From the NCBI RefSeq assembly GCF_001439735.1, contig NZ_JYLN01000006.1, positions 1-64,000 on the forward strand: 64,000 bases of DNA, read 5' to 3'. The first letter of the stretch is position 1; every line of letters starts with the position of its first letter. The notes under the pieces are model-generated. The model searched no databases. It was not told where the DNA came from and saw nothing but the letters and a program-made list of their open reading frames with translations. Positions 16,923 to 25,862 of the stretch are shown here, piece by piece. A program made the translations under genes and the position numbers. Source of the stretch: Pseudomonas paralactis. GTDB taxonomy: Bacteria > Pseudomonadota > Gammaproteobacteria > Pseudomonadales > Pseudomonadaceae.

Positions 16923-18776
16923 TCAGACCGCTACCACGACGATGGCGCCGATCACCAGCACGGCACCGGCCGCCATGGACGCTGCATACCAACGCAATTG
17001 GCCGGTCTCGCTGCGGCTCAGGGCGGTGTGACCGGCCTTGGCGGCACGCGGGATCAAACCGATGGTCTGGTCGAGCGGGTCTTTGCGCAGCACGTGGCTG
17101 ATCGCAAGGTAAGGTTTGACGAACAGCTTGTCGTAGATCCAATCGAAGCCCCAGGCAGCGAACCACCAGGCCGACAGGAAGCGACCAATGCCACTGTTGG
17201 CCACGGCAGTCACGAAGCGACGCTTGCCGAGGAACAGCAGGGCCGCCAGCAGGATACCGGCGATGGCGATGGCGCCCGAGGCGATTTCCAGGCTGTGCTG
17301 GGCTTCGCCGCCGGCATGGCCGACGCTTTGTGGCAATACACCGTGCAGTGGCGGGGTGATCATCGCACCGACAAAGGTCGACAGGATGATCAGCACCGAC
17401 AGTGGCAACCAGTGGGAGATGCCGTGGCCTGCGTGCGCTTCGGTCTTGGCTTCACCGTGGAAAGTGATGAAGATCAGGCGGAAGGTGTACAGCGAGGTCA
17501 TGAACGCACCCACCAGGCCTGCGTACAGCAGGTTCTGGTTACCGCTGGCAAAGGCTTCCCAGAGGATTTCGTCCTTGGAGTAGAAACCCGCGGTCACCAA
17601 CGGCAGGGCGGCCAGGGCGGCACCACCGACGATGAAGCTGGCGTAGGCCAGTGGCAGTTTCTTCCACAGGCCGCCCATCTTGAAGATGTTCTGCTCGTGG
17701 TGGCAGGCCACGATCACCGCACCGGAGGCGAGGAACAGCAGGGCCTTGAAGAACGCGTGGGTCATCAGGTGGAAGATCGCCGCGTCCCAGGCGCCGACGC
17801 CCAGGGCCAGGAACATGTAGCCGATCTGGCTCATGGTCGAGTAGGCGAGGATACGCTTGATGTCGGTCTGCACCAGCGCGGCGAAGCCGGCCAGTACCAG
17901 GGTCACGCCGCCCACGATGCCCACCAGGTGCAGGATGTCCGGCGCCAGGGTGAACAGGCCGTGGGTACGGGCGATCAGGTAGACACCGGCGGTCACCATG
18001 GTGGCGGCGTGGATCAGTGCCGAAACCGGGGTAGGGCCGGCCATCGCATCCGCCAGCCAGGTTTGCAGCGGCAGTTGCGCGGATTTACCCACGGCGCCGC
18101 CCAGCAGCATCAGGGTCGCCAGGGTGATCCAGAAGTCGCCGACCTGGAATTTCTGCGGTGCCAGCACCAGCAGCTCCTGGATGTTCAGCGTGCCCACCTG
18201 TTGGAACAGGATGAACAGGCCGATGGCCATGAACACGTCGCCGATACGGGTGACGATAAACGCCTTGAGTGCCGCGTTACCGTTGTTGCGGTTGCTGTAG
18301 TAGAAACCGATCAACAGGTACGAGCACAGGCCCACGCCTTCCCAGCCGAAGTACAGGAACAACAGGTTATCGCCCAGCACCAGGAACAACATGCTGGCGA
18401 TAAACAGGTTGGTGTACGAGAAGAAGCGCGAGTAGCCCGCTTCACCGCGCATGTACCAGGACGCGAACAGGTGGATCAGGAAACCCACACCCACCACCAC
18501 GCCGAGCATGGTGATCGACAGGCCGTCGATGTAGAGGGCGAAGTTGGGCTTGAAGCCCTCCACCGCCATCCACTGCCACAGCACCAGGGTGTAGTGACCG
18601 CCTTCTGGCGGCGCCACGTTGAATTGCCAGATGACGTAGGCGGCCACGATGGCCGACAGGCCGATGGAGCCCACGCCGATCAGGGCCGAGAGGTTTTCCG
18701 ACCAGCGTCCGCGAGAGAACGACAGCAGCAGGAAACCGATCAGGGGGAATACGAAAGTCAGAAAGATCATGTTCAT
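16923..18776 (-). CDS. nuoL: NADH-quinone oxidoreductase subunit L
   Basis: The 617-residue membrane protein has the antiporter core with KSAQLPLQTWLADAMAGPTPVSALIHAATMVTAG (about 227-260) and a long C-terminal extension that includes the lateral helix running along the membrane arm of complex I. It is the distal proton-pumping subunit. Its start codon overlaps the nuoK stop by 4 bases, indicating translational coupling. A second ATG two codons in is possible. Confidence 0.97.
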   Translation of the reverse strand: MNMIFLTFVFPLIGFLLLSFSRGRWSENLSALIGVGSIGLSAIVAAYVIWQFNVAPPEGGHYTLVLWQWMAVEGFKPNFALYIDGLSITMLGVVVGVGFLIHLFASWYMRGEAGYSRFFSYTNLFIASMLFLVLGDNLLFLYFGWEGVGLCSYLLIGFYYSNRNNGNAALKAFIVTRIGDVFMAIGLFILFQQVGTLNIQELLVLAPQKFQVGDFWITLATLMLLGGAVGKSAQLPLQTWLADAMAGPTPVSALIHAATMVTAGVYLIARTHGLFTLAPDILHLVGIVGGVTLVLAGFAALVQTDIKRILAYSTMSQIGYMFLALGVGAWDAAIFHLMTHAFFKALLFLASGAVIVACHHEQNIFKMGGLWKKLPLAYASFIVGGAALAALPLVTAGFYSKDEILWEAFASGNQNLLYAGLVGAFMTSLYTFRLIFITFHGEAKTEAHAGHGISHWLPLSVLIILSTFVGAMITPPLHGVLPQSVGHAGGEAQHSLEIASGAIAIAGILLAALLFLGKRRFVTAVANSGIGRFLSAWWFAAWGFDWIYDKLFVKPYLAISHVLRKDPLDQTIGLIPRAAKAGHTALSRSETGQLRWYAASMAAGAVLVIGAIVVVAV

Positions 18777-19081
18777 CCGCGCATCTCACTGGCAGCGTCG
18801 ATATCAAGCGTGTGGAAGCGACGATACAGCTGCAGCAGGATCGCCAGGCCAATACTGGCTTCGGCGGCTGCCAGGCTGATCACCAGGATGAACATGACTT
18901 GTCCATCCGGCTGGCCCCAACGTGCGCCTGCCACGATGAACGCCAGTGCTGCGGCGTTCATCATGATTTCCAGGCTCATCAACACGAACAGAATGTTACG
19001 GCGAACCATCAGGCCTACCAGGCCGAGGCAGAACAGGATGCCGGCGACCGCCAGACCATGCTCCAAAGGGATAGCAGGCAT
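18773..19081 (-). CDS. nuoK: NADH-quinone oxidoreductase subunit K
   Basis: The 102-residue protein has three transmembrane helices. The conserved membrane glutamates are present in LMSLEIMMNAAALAF and in SLAAAEASIGLAILLQ. The start MPAIPLEHGL at 19081 was preferred to an ATG two codons earlier because the AGGAG site is 8 bases from it but only 2 from the other. It forms part of the E-channel of complex I next to NuoJ and NuoA. Confidence 0.97.
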   Translation of the reverse strand: MPAIPLEHGLAVAGILFCLGLVGLMVRRNILFVLMSLEIMMNAAALAFIVAGARWGQPDGQVMFILVISLAAAEASIGLAILLQLYRRFHTLDIDAASEMRG

Positions 19082-19083
19082 CG

Positions 19084-19587
19084 TCATTGCTCCTTGGCTT
19101 CGTTGCGGCCCAAGTGGAAGGCAGTGATGGCTGCGGCGAGCAGCAGCATCGAAGCCAGTTCGACCACCAGCAGGTACGGGCCGAACAGGCTGATGCCCAC
19201 GGCTTTCGCGTCTACGGTGGTGTGGCCGATGGCCTGGCCGCTCTGGTGAGCGAACAGCACATACAGCAGTTCACCCAGCAGCAGCGCTGCGAGCACAACC
19301 GGGCCGAGCCAGATGCCGGGCTTGAGCCAGACGCGCTCCTGGGCGACCGAAGCCGGCCCCAGGTTGAGCATCATCACCACAAACACGAACAGCACCATGA
19401 TGGCGCCAGCGTAGGCGATCACTTCCAGCACACCGGCGAACGGTGCGCCGAGGCTGAAAAAGGTCATGGCCACGGCGATCAGCGAAATGATCAGGTAGAG
19501 CAGGGCGTGCACGGGGTTAGTGTTGGTGATCACGCGAAGCGTGGACACCACTGCAATACCCGATGCGAAATAGAAAGCGAATTCCAT
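19084..19587 (-). CDS. nuoJ: NADH-quinone oxidoreductase subunit J
   Basis: The 167-residue protein has five transmembrane helices. The family signature GVLEVIAYAGAIMVLFVFVVMMLN (about 51-75) contains the flexible third helix implicated in coupling quinone chemistry to proton pumping. It lies directly between nuoI and nuoK with almost no spacer. Confidence 0.97.
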   Translation of the reverse strand: MEFAFYFASGIAVVSTLRVITNTNPVHALLYLIISLIAVAMTFFSLGAPFAGVLEVIAYAGAIMVLFVFVVMMLNLGPASVAQERVWLKPGIWLGPVVLAALLLGELLYVLFAHQSGQAIGHTTVDAKAVGISLFGPYLLVVELASMLLLAAAITAFHLGRNEAKEQ

Positions 19588-19596
19588 CTTTCTTCC

Positions 19597-20145
19597 TTAA
19601 GGCAGCAAGCTCTTCACGTTGATCGGCTCGGCTTCGTTTTGTGCGGCGCCTTTTGGCTTACCGGCAACGGCCATACCTGCAACACGATAGAAGTTGTAAT
19701 CAGGGTTTTTACCGGGACCAGAGATCAAAAGATCTTCTTTCTCGTACACCAGGTCCTGACGTTTGAACTCGGCCATCTCGAAATCCGGTGTGAGCTGGAT
19801 CGCGGTGGTCGGGCAAGCTTCCTCGCAGAGGCCGCAGAAAATGCAGCGCGAGAAGTTGATGCGGAAGAAGTCCGGGTACCAGCGACCGTCTTCGGTTTCA
19901 GCTTTCTGCAGGGAAATGCAACCCACCGGGCACGCCACGGCGCACAGGTTGCAGGCTACGCAACGCTCTTCGCCGTCGGGGTCGCGGGTCAGTACGATGC
20001 GGCCGCGATAGCGCGGCGGCAGGTACACCGCTTCTTCGGGGTATTGCAGGGTGTCGCGTTTGCGAAAGCCGTGACCGAACACCATCACCAGGCTTCGCAA
20101 CTGGGTACCGGTACCCTTAACGATGTCGCCAATATATTTGAACAT
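19597..20145 (-). CDS. nuoI: NADH-quinone oxidoreductase subunit I (two 4Fe-4S clusters)
   Basis: The 182-residue protein carries two ferredoxin motifs, CVACNLCAVACPVGC and CIFCGLCEEACPTTA, that bind clusters N6a and N6b and pass electrons towards the quinone site. It is a peripheral-arm subunit at the membrane interface. It is placed between nuoH and nuoJ as in other gammaproteobacteria. Confidence 0.98.
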   Translation of the reverse strand: MFKYIGDIVKGTGTQLRSLVMVFGHGFRKRDTLQYPEEAVYLPPRYRGRIVLTRDPDGEERCVACNLCAVACPVGCISLQKAETEDGRWYPDFFRINFSRCIFCGLCEEACPTTAIQLTPDFEMAEFKRQDLVYEKEDLLISGPGKNPDYNFYRVAGMAVAGKPKGAAQNEAEPINVKSLLP

Positions 20146-20156
20146 GGGTCAAATCC

Positions 20157-21164
20157 TCACTGAACCGCGGCAGCTGGCGTGTTCAACAACACGACGGCAG
20201 CCGTCACCAGCAAATTGATCAGGGTCAGCGGCAGGCAGAATCTCCAGCTGAAATCCATCACCTGGTCATAGCGTGGGCGCGGAATCGAGGCGCGCAGCAG
20301 GATGAACAGCATGATGAAGAACGCGGTCTTCAGGAAAAACCAGAAGAAGGCCAACTGCGGCAGAATGCCAAACGGACCGTGCCAGCCGCCGAAGAACAGC
20401 GTGACCAGCAGGGCCGAGATCAAGATGATGCCGATGTACTCACCCACGAAGAACATGCCCCACTTCATACCGGCATATTCAATGTGGTAACCGTCGGCCA
20501 GTTCCTGTTCCGCTTCCGGCTGGTCGAAGGGGTGACGGTGAGTCACGGCCACGCCAGCGATGAAGAAGGTGCAGAAGCCAAAAAACTGCGGAATGATGAA
20601 CCACAGGTTCTGCGCCTGGTACTCGACGATGTCGCGCATGTTGAACGAGCCAACCTGCACCACGATGCCCATCAGTGCCAACCCCATGAACACTTCATAG
20701 GATACGGTTTGGGCCGAGGCACGCAAGCTGCCCAGCAGGGCGAACTTGTTGTTGCTCGACCAACCGGCGAACAGCACCGCGTATACCGACAAACCGGCCA
20801 TGGCGAAGAAGAACAGCAAGCCGATGTTCAGGTCCGCCACGCCCCAAGTCGGGGTGATCGGGATGATCGCAAACGCAATCAGCAAGGCGCTCATGGCTAC
20901 CACCGGTGCCAGGGTGAAGATCACCTTGTCGGCAAACGGCGGGGTCCAGTCTTCCTTGAAGAACATTTTCAGCATGTCGGCCGCGATCTGGAACATACCG
21001 AACGGGCCAACGCGGTTCGGACCGTAACGGTCCTGCCACCAGCCCAGCAGGCGACGTTCGACGAAGCTGAGCAGGGCGCCCGCGACGACCACGGCCAACA
21101 GGATCACGATGGCCTTGACCACCGAGATGATCACGTCAATTACTTCCGGCGTGAACCAAGTCAT
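20157..21164 (-). CDS. nuoH: NADH-quinone oxidoreductase subunit H
   Basis: The 335-residue membrane protein has eight or nine helices. The conserved RRLLGWWQDRYGPNRVGPFGMFQ loop (about 38-60) and the EAEQELADGYHIEYAGMKWGMF stretch with its acidic cluster line the quinone chamber of complex I. Its start overlaps the nuoG stop by 4 bases (ATGA), so the two are translationally coupled. Confidence 0.98.
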   Translation of the reverse strand: MTWFTPEVIDVIISVVKAIVILLAVVVAGALLSFVERRLLGWWQDRYGPNRVGPFGMFQIAADMLKMFFKEDWTPPFADKVIFTLAPVVAMSALLIAFAIIPITPTWGVADLNIGLLFFFAMAGLSVYAVLFAGWSSNNKFALLGSLRASAQTVSYEVFMGLALMGIVVQVGSFNMRDIVEYQAQNLWFIIPQFFGFCTFFIAGVAVTHRHPFDQPEAEQELADGYHIEYAGMKWGMFFVGEYIGIILISALLVTLFFGGWHGPFGILPQLAFFWFFLKTAFFIMLFILLRASIPRPRYDQVMDFSWRFCLPLTLINLLVTAAVVLLNTPAAAVQ

Positions 21165-23875
21165 TGCGCTGCCTCCTGCAGACCGTCAACGGTTTTGCCG
21201 AAAATGGCAGGCGGAATACCGGCGATGCCTTTAGGCAGTGCAACCAGGCCAGCACCCAACTCATCGTTGATACGCAGCGGCAGACGCAAGGTCTGGCCCG
21301 CGACGTTGAGGCTGAGCAGGGCACCGTCGTTGACGCCCAGGCGGTCGGCTTCGGACTTGGCGACGGACACGTAAGCGGCAGGAATACGCTCTTGAACCGG
21401 CGCGGCCTTGGAAGAGGTTTCTTCGCTGCCGAACAGGTGGAAGAACGGCACAACCTGCCAGGTGCCCGGCGCCGGGTTGAACGGACGCGGTACCGCAGCG
21501 AACCAGTTCAGCGAGTCACCGCTGGTTTCGATCAGGCGGGTGCCTGGGTCGCCAGCGCGGATGTGACCACCGACTTCGTCCTGGAACTTGTTCCAGGCTT
21601 GCGGCGAGTTCCAGCCCGGCGACCAGGCAAACGGCACCTGCTGACGCGGTTCGGCCGAACCCGAATAACCTTCCATGGAGAAGGCGAACGCGGTGTCGTT
21701 GTCTTGCGGGGTACGCGGCTCGTGCACGCTGATGTCAGCACGCATGGCGGTGCGGCCGGAGTAACGCAGTGGCTCACGTGCCAGTTTCAGGCCCTTGATG
21801 CGGAACGCGGCAGACGGCGCGGCATCGACAATACGAGCAAGCTGCGGCGCGCTTGCGGCGGTGGCAGCGGTGACGTGGTCGAGCTGGGTCCAGTCGATCG
21901 GCTGGTTCAGCAGGGTCGCGCGCAGGGCATGCAGCCAGCGCCAGCCTTCGTGCACCAGGATGCTGGCGTCCATGTACTTCGGATCGAACACCTGGAAGAA
22001 GCGCTGGGCGCGGCCTTCCTGGCTGACCAGGGTACCGTCGCCTTCGGCGAAGGTGGCGGCTGGCAGCACCAGATCGGCGCGGTCGCTGGTGGCGGTCTTC
22101 TGGTGGTCGGCCACGATCAGCACCTTGGCGGCGTTGAGCGCAGCGTCAACCTTGGCCGCAGCGGTGCGGGTGTACAGGTCGTTTTCCAGCACCACGATGG
22201 CGTCGGCACGGCCCTCGGTCACGGCTTGCAGCGCAGCGTCCACGGACTCGCCACCGAGCATGGCCAGGCCCAGGCTGTTGGCTTCCGGTACCACCAGGCT
22301 GATGGAGCCGTTCTTGTCGCGCAGCTTCAGGGCTTTGGCGATGTTGGCGGCGGCTTCGATCAGCGCCTTGGAACCCAACGAGGTACCGGCAATGATCAAC
22401 GGGCGCTTGGCCGCCAGCAGGGCGTCGGCAATGCGTTGAGCCAACTCGACAGCTTCAGCGTCCAGGCCTTCAACGGCGGGTGCGCTGGCGTCGAGGGCGT
22501 GGGCCACGGCGAAACCGAGGCGGGCCAGGTCGTCCGGCGCGGCGTGTACGCATTCTTCAGCGATGTCATCGAGCTTGGTTTCAGCCAGGGAGGCGATAAA
22601 CAGCGGGTTCAGCGCGTGCTGGCCGATGTTCTTCACGGCGGCGTCGAGCCAAGGCTGTACGCGCATGGCGTCGGCCATTTCTTCGGCCTTGCCTTTGACC
22701 GATTGACGCAGGGACAGCGCGATGCGCGCGGCGGTCTGGGTCAGGTCTTCACCGAGTACGAAGATCGCATCGTGGTCTTCGATGTCGCGCATGTTCGGAA
22801 CCGGCAGCGGGCTGTCGTTCAGCACTTGCAGGACCAGGCGGATGCGCTCCAGCTCGCCGGCTTCGATACCGCAGTAGAAGTGCTCGGCACCTACCAGCTC
22901 GCGCAACGCGAAGTTGCTTTCCAGGCTGGCGCGTGGCGAACCAATACCGACGATATTGCGGCCACGCAGCAGGTCGGCAGCCTTATCCAGCGCTGCATCC
23001 AGGCTCAGCTTGGCGCCATCGGCCAGCAGCGGCTGGCGTGGGCGGTCTTCGCGGTTGACGTAGCCATAGCCGAAACGGCCACGGTCGCACAGGAAGTACT
23101 GGTTGACCGAACCGTTGAAGCGGTTTTCGATACGACGCAGTTCGCCGTAGCGCTCGCCCGGGGAGATGTTGCAACCGCTGGAGCAGCCATGGCAGATGCT
23201 CGGCGCAAATTGCATGTCCCACTTACGGTTGTAGCGCTCGGAGTGAGTCTTGTCGGTGAACACACCGGTCGGGCAGACCTCGGTGAGGTTGCCGGAGAAC
23301 TCGCTTTCAAGCACGCCGTCTTCAACGCGACCGAAGTACACGTTGTCGTGGGCGCCAAAGACGCCCAGGTCGGTGCCGCCGGCGTAGTCTTTATAGAAGC
23401 GTACGCAACGGTAGCAGGCAATGCAGCGGTTCATTTCGTGGGAAATGAACGGGCCGAGGTCCTGGTTCTGGTGGGTACGCTTGGTGAAGCGATAACGGCG
23501 CTCGTTGTGGCCGGTCATCACCGTCATGTCTTGCAGGTGGCAGTGACCGCCTTCCTCACAGACCGGGCAGTCGTGGGGGTGGTTGGTCATCAGCCATTCG
23601 ACAACGCTGGCGCGGAACGCCTTGGATTCTTCATCGTCGATGGAGATCCAGGTGTTGTCGGTGGCTGGGGTCATGCAAGACATGACGATACGACCACGGG
23701 TGTCGTTCTCGTCGGTGTATTGCTTGACCGCACACTGGCGACAGGCACCGACGCTACCAAGCGCGGGGTGCCAGCAGAAATACGGGATGTCGAGGCCGAG
23801 TGACAGACACGCCTGTAACAGGTTGTCCGCCCCATCGACTTCGAGCGCTTTGCCGTCTACGTGGATAGTGGCCAT
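21161..23875 (-). CDS. nuoG: NADH-quinone oxidoreductase subunit G
   Basis: The 904-residue protein has an N-terminal 2Fe-2S ferredoxin domain (CWHPALGSVGACRQCAVKQ), a His/Cys 4Fe-4S site (DCPVCEEGGHC), a further 4Fe-4S pair (CIACYRCVRFY) and CHGCSSGCNISPG of the extra N7-type cluster. The rest is a molybdopterin-oxidoreductase-like domain without cofactor function. It carries most of the electron-transfer chain of complex I. It is separated from nuoF by an unusual 135-base gap containing a perfect hairpin. Confidence 0.98.
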   Translation of the reverse strand: MATIHVDGKALEVDGADNLLQACLSLGLDIPYFCWHPALGSVGACRQCAVKQYTDENDTRGRIVMSCMTPATDNTWISIDDEESKAFRASVVEWLMTNHPHDCPVCEEGGHCHLQDMTVMTGHNERRYRFTKRTHQNQDLGPFISHEMNRCIACYRCVRFYKDYAGGTDLGVFGAHDNVYFGRVEDGVLESEFSGNLTEVCPTGVFTDKTHSERYNRKWDMQFAPSICHGCSSGCNISPGERYGELRRIENRFNGSVNQYFLCDRGRFGYGYVNREDRPRQPLLADGAKLSLDAALDKAADLLRGRNIVGIGSPRASLESNFALRELVGAEHFYCGIEAGELERIRLVLQVLNDSPLPVPNMRDIEDHDAIFVLGEDLTQTAARIALSLRQSVKGKAEEMADAMRVQPWLDAAVKNIGQHALNPLFIASLAETKLDDIAEECVHAAPDDLARLGFAVAHALDASAPAVEGLDAEAVELAQRIADALLAAKRPLIIAGTSLGSKALIEAAANIAKALKLRDKNGSISLVVPEANSLGLAMLGGESVDAALQAVTEGRADAIVVLENDLYTRTAAAKVDAALNAAKVLIVADHQKTATSDRADLVLPAATFAEGDGTLVSQEGRAQRFFQVFDPKYMDASILVHEGWRWLHALRATLLNQPIDWTQLDHVTAATAASAPQLARIVDAAPSAAFRIKGLKLAREPLRYSGRTAMRADISVHEPRTPQDNDTAFAFSMEGYSGSAEPRQQVPFAWSPGWNSPQAWNKFQDEVGGHIRAGDPGTRLIETSGDSLNWFAAVPRPFNPAPGTWQVVPFFHLFGSEETSSKAAPVQERIPAAYVSVAKSEADRLGVNDGALLSLNVAGQTLRLPLRINDELGAGLVALPKGIAGIPPAIFGKTVDGLQEAAQ

Positions 23876-23974
23876 GGTTCAAAGTTCTTCGTTGGCCCGT
23901 TGTCAGCGGGCGTGGCTAATGGAATCTTGTTATTCATGTGCATCTACACAGCCTTTACGGCGTCAGCACATGAG

Positions 23975-24002
23975 CAGGCGAAGGGCACGGACCCTTCGCC
24001 TG
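23975..24002. other. Perfect 11-bp intercistronic hairpin between nuoF and nuoG
   Basis: The arms CAGGCGAAGGG and CCCTTCGCCTG pair without mismatch around a 6-base loop, 8 bases after the nuoF stop. On the nuo (minus) strand no T run follows, so it is not a classical terminator there. It could be an mRNA processing or 3'-protecting element. On the plus strand TTTAAG follows. Confidence 0.7.
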
Positions 24003-24010
24003 TTTAAGCG

Positions 24011-25366
24011 TTACGCGCCGACTACGATCGGCTTCGCCAGAGGCGGGACGGCGGCGCTGGTGGGCGCGATGCCGGCTTCGAACTCCGAGCGGAAGTATTT
24101 GATTGCGCTGCCCAATGGCTCCACGGCGCCCGGTGCGTGAGCACAGAAAGTCTTGCCTGGGCCGAGGAAACCGACCAGGCCCAGCAGGGTTTCGATGTCG
24201 CCCTCGCGGCCTTCGCCATTTTCCAGGGCCATCAGCAGCTTGACGCTCCACGGCAGGCCGTCGCGGCATGGGGTGCAGAAGCCGCAGGATTCACGGGCAA
24301 AGAACTGCTCCATGTTGCGCAGCAACGAGACCATGTTCACGGTGTTGTCGACCGCCATCGCCAAGCCGGTACCCATCCGGGTGCCCACCTTGCCGATACC
24401 GCCGGCATACATTTGTGCGTCCAGGTGCTCAGGAAGCAGGAAGCCGGTGCCGGCACCGCCTGGCTGCCAGGCTTTCAAGGTGTAGCCGTCGCGCATACCG
24501 CCGGCGTAGTCCTCGAACAGCTCGCGTGCGGTCACGCCGAATGGCAGTTCCCACAGGCCAGGGTTCTTGACCTTGCCGGAGAAACCCATGAGCTTGGTGC
24601 CCATGTCTTCGCTGCCTTCGCGGGCCAGGGATTTGTACCAGTCCACGCCGTCGGCGATGATCGCCGGCACGTTGCACAGGGTCTCGACGTTGTTCACACA
24701 CGTCGGCTTGCCCCACACGCCCACGGCGGCGGGGAAGGGCGGCTTGGAACGCGGGTTGGCGCGGCGGCCTTCGAGGGAGTTGATCAGTGCGGTTTCTTCA
24801 CCGCAGATATAACGCCCGGCGCCGGTGTGCACGAACAGTTCGAAGTCGAAACCGGAGCCGAGGATGTTCTTGCCCAGCAGGCCTGCGGCCTTGGCTTCTT
24901 CCACGGCACGGTTCAGGTGCTTGGCGGCGGTGGTGTACTCGCCACGCAGGAAGATGTAGCCACGGTAGGTCTTGAGCGCACGGGCACTGATCAACATGCC
25001 TTCGATCAGCAGATGGGGCAGTTGCTCCATCAACATGCGGTCTTTCCAGGTGTTGGGCTCCATCTCATCCGCGTTGCACAGCAGGTAGCGGATGTTGATG
25101 GATTCGTCCTTGGGCATCAGGCCCCACTTCACGCCGGTGGGGAAGCCTGCGCCGCCGCGGCCCTTGAGACCGGCGTCTTTCACGGTCTGGACGATATCGT
25201 CCTGGGCCATGTCGGCGAAAGCTTTGCGCGCAGCGGCGTAGCCGTTCTTGGCCTGGTATTCGTCGAGCCATACCGGCTCGCCGTCGTCACGCAAGCGCCA
25301 GGTCAGCGGGTGGGTCTCGGCCGAACGCTTGATCAGGTTGGCCGGGCCGAAAGAGGTCAGGGTCAT
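24011..25366 (-). CDS. nuoF: NADH-quinone oxidoreductase subunit F (NADH/FMN)
   Basis: The 451-residue protein carries the FMN and NADH binding region GLKGRGGAGFPTGVKWG (about 65-82) and the 4Fe-4S site ESCGFCTPCRDG (about 350-361). It is the entry point for electrons from NADH in complex I. Its start overlaps the nuoE stop (ATGA). Unlike the other nuo junctions, its 3' side has a 135-base spacer before nuoG. Confidence 0.98.
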   Translation of the reverse strand: MTLTSFGPANLIKRSAETHPLTWRLRDDGEPVWLDEYQAKNGYAAARKAFADMAQDDIVQTVKDAGLKGRGGAGFPTGVKWGLMPKDESINIRYLLCNADEMEPNTWKDRMLMEQLPHLLIEGMLISARALKTYRGYIFLRGEYTTAAKHLNRAVEEAKAAGLLGKNILGSGFDFELFVHTGAGRYICGEETALINSLEGRRANPRSKPPFPAAVGVWGKPTCVNNVETLCNVPAIIADGVDWYKSLAREGSEDMGTKLMGFSGKVKNPGLWELPFGVTARELFEDYAGGMRDGYTLKAWQPGGAGTGFLLPEHLDAQMYAGGIGKVGTRMGTGLAMAVDNTVNMVSLLRNMEQFFARESCGFCTPCRDGLPWSVKLLMALENGEGREGDIETLLGLVGFLGPGKTFCAHAPGAVEPLGSAIKYFRSEFEAGIAPTSAAVPPLAKPIVVGA

Positions 25367-25860
25367 GGGTAGCCCTCGAGCAATTGGGTCACGCCAGCAG
25401 GCTGTACGTCACCGAATGTGTCGTCGTCGATCATCAACGCCGGCGCCTTGTCGCAGTTGCCCAGGCAGCACACCGGCAGCAGCGTGAAGCGGCCGTCGGC
25501 GGTGGTCTGGCCGAGGCCGATGCCCAGCTTGGCCTGGATTTCGCTGACCACGGACTCATGGCCACCGATGTAGCAGACCATGCTGTCGCACACACGAATG
25601 ATGTGGCGGCCCACCGGCTGGCGGAAGATCTGGCTGTAGAACGTCGCTACGCCTTCAACGTCGCTGGCGGGGATGCCAAGGATCTCGCCAATGGCGTAGA
25701 GGGCGCCGTCGGGCACCCAGCCACGTTCCTTCTGGACGATCTTCAAGGCTTCGATCGACGCCGCGCGCGGGTCTTCGTAGTGATGCAGCTCGTGCTCGAT
25801 GGCCGAGCGCTCGGTTTCACTCAAGGTGAAACGGTCTGTCTGGATAAGCGTGCTGTTCAT
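25363..25860 (-). CDS. nuoE: NADH-quinone oxidoreductase subunit E
   Basis: The 165-residue protein has the thioredoxin-like 2Fe-2S fold of the 24-kDa subunit, with ligands in CDSMVCYIGG and in PVCCLGNCDKAP. It holds cluster N1a next to NuoF. It starts 2 bases after the nuoCD stop and overlaps nuoF by 4 bases. Confidence 0.98.
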   Translation of the reverse strand: MNSTLIQTDRFTLSETERSAIEHELHHYEDPRAASIEALKIVQKERGWVPDGALYAIGEILGIPASDVEGVATFYSQIFRQPVGRHIIRVCDSMVCYIGGHESVVSEIQAKLGIGLGQTTADGRFTLLPVCCLGNCDKAPALMIDDDTFGDVQPAGVTQLLEGYP

Positions 25861-25862
25861 GC

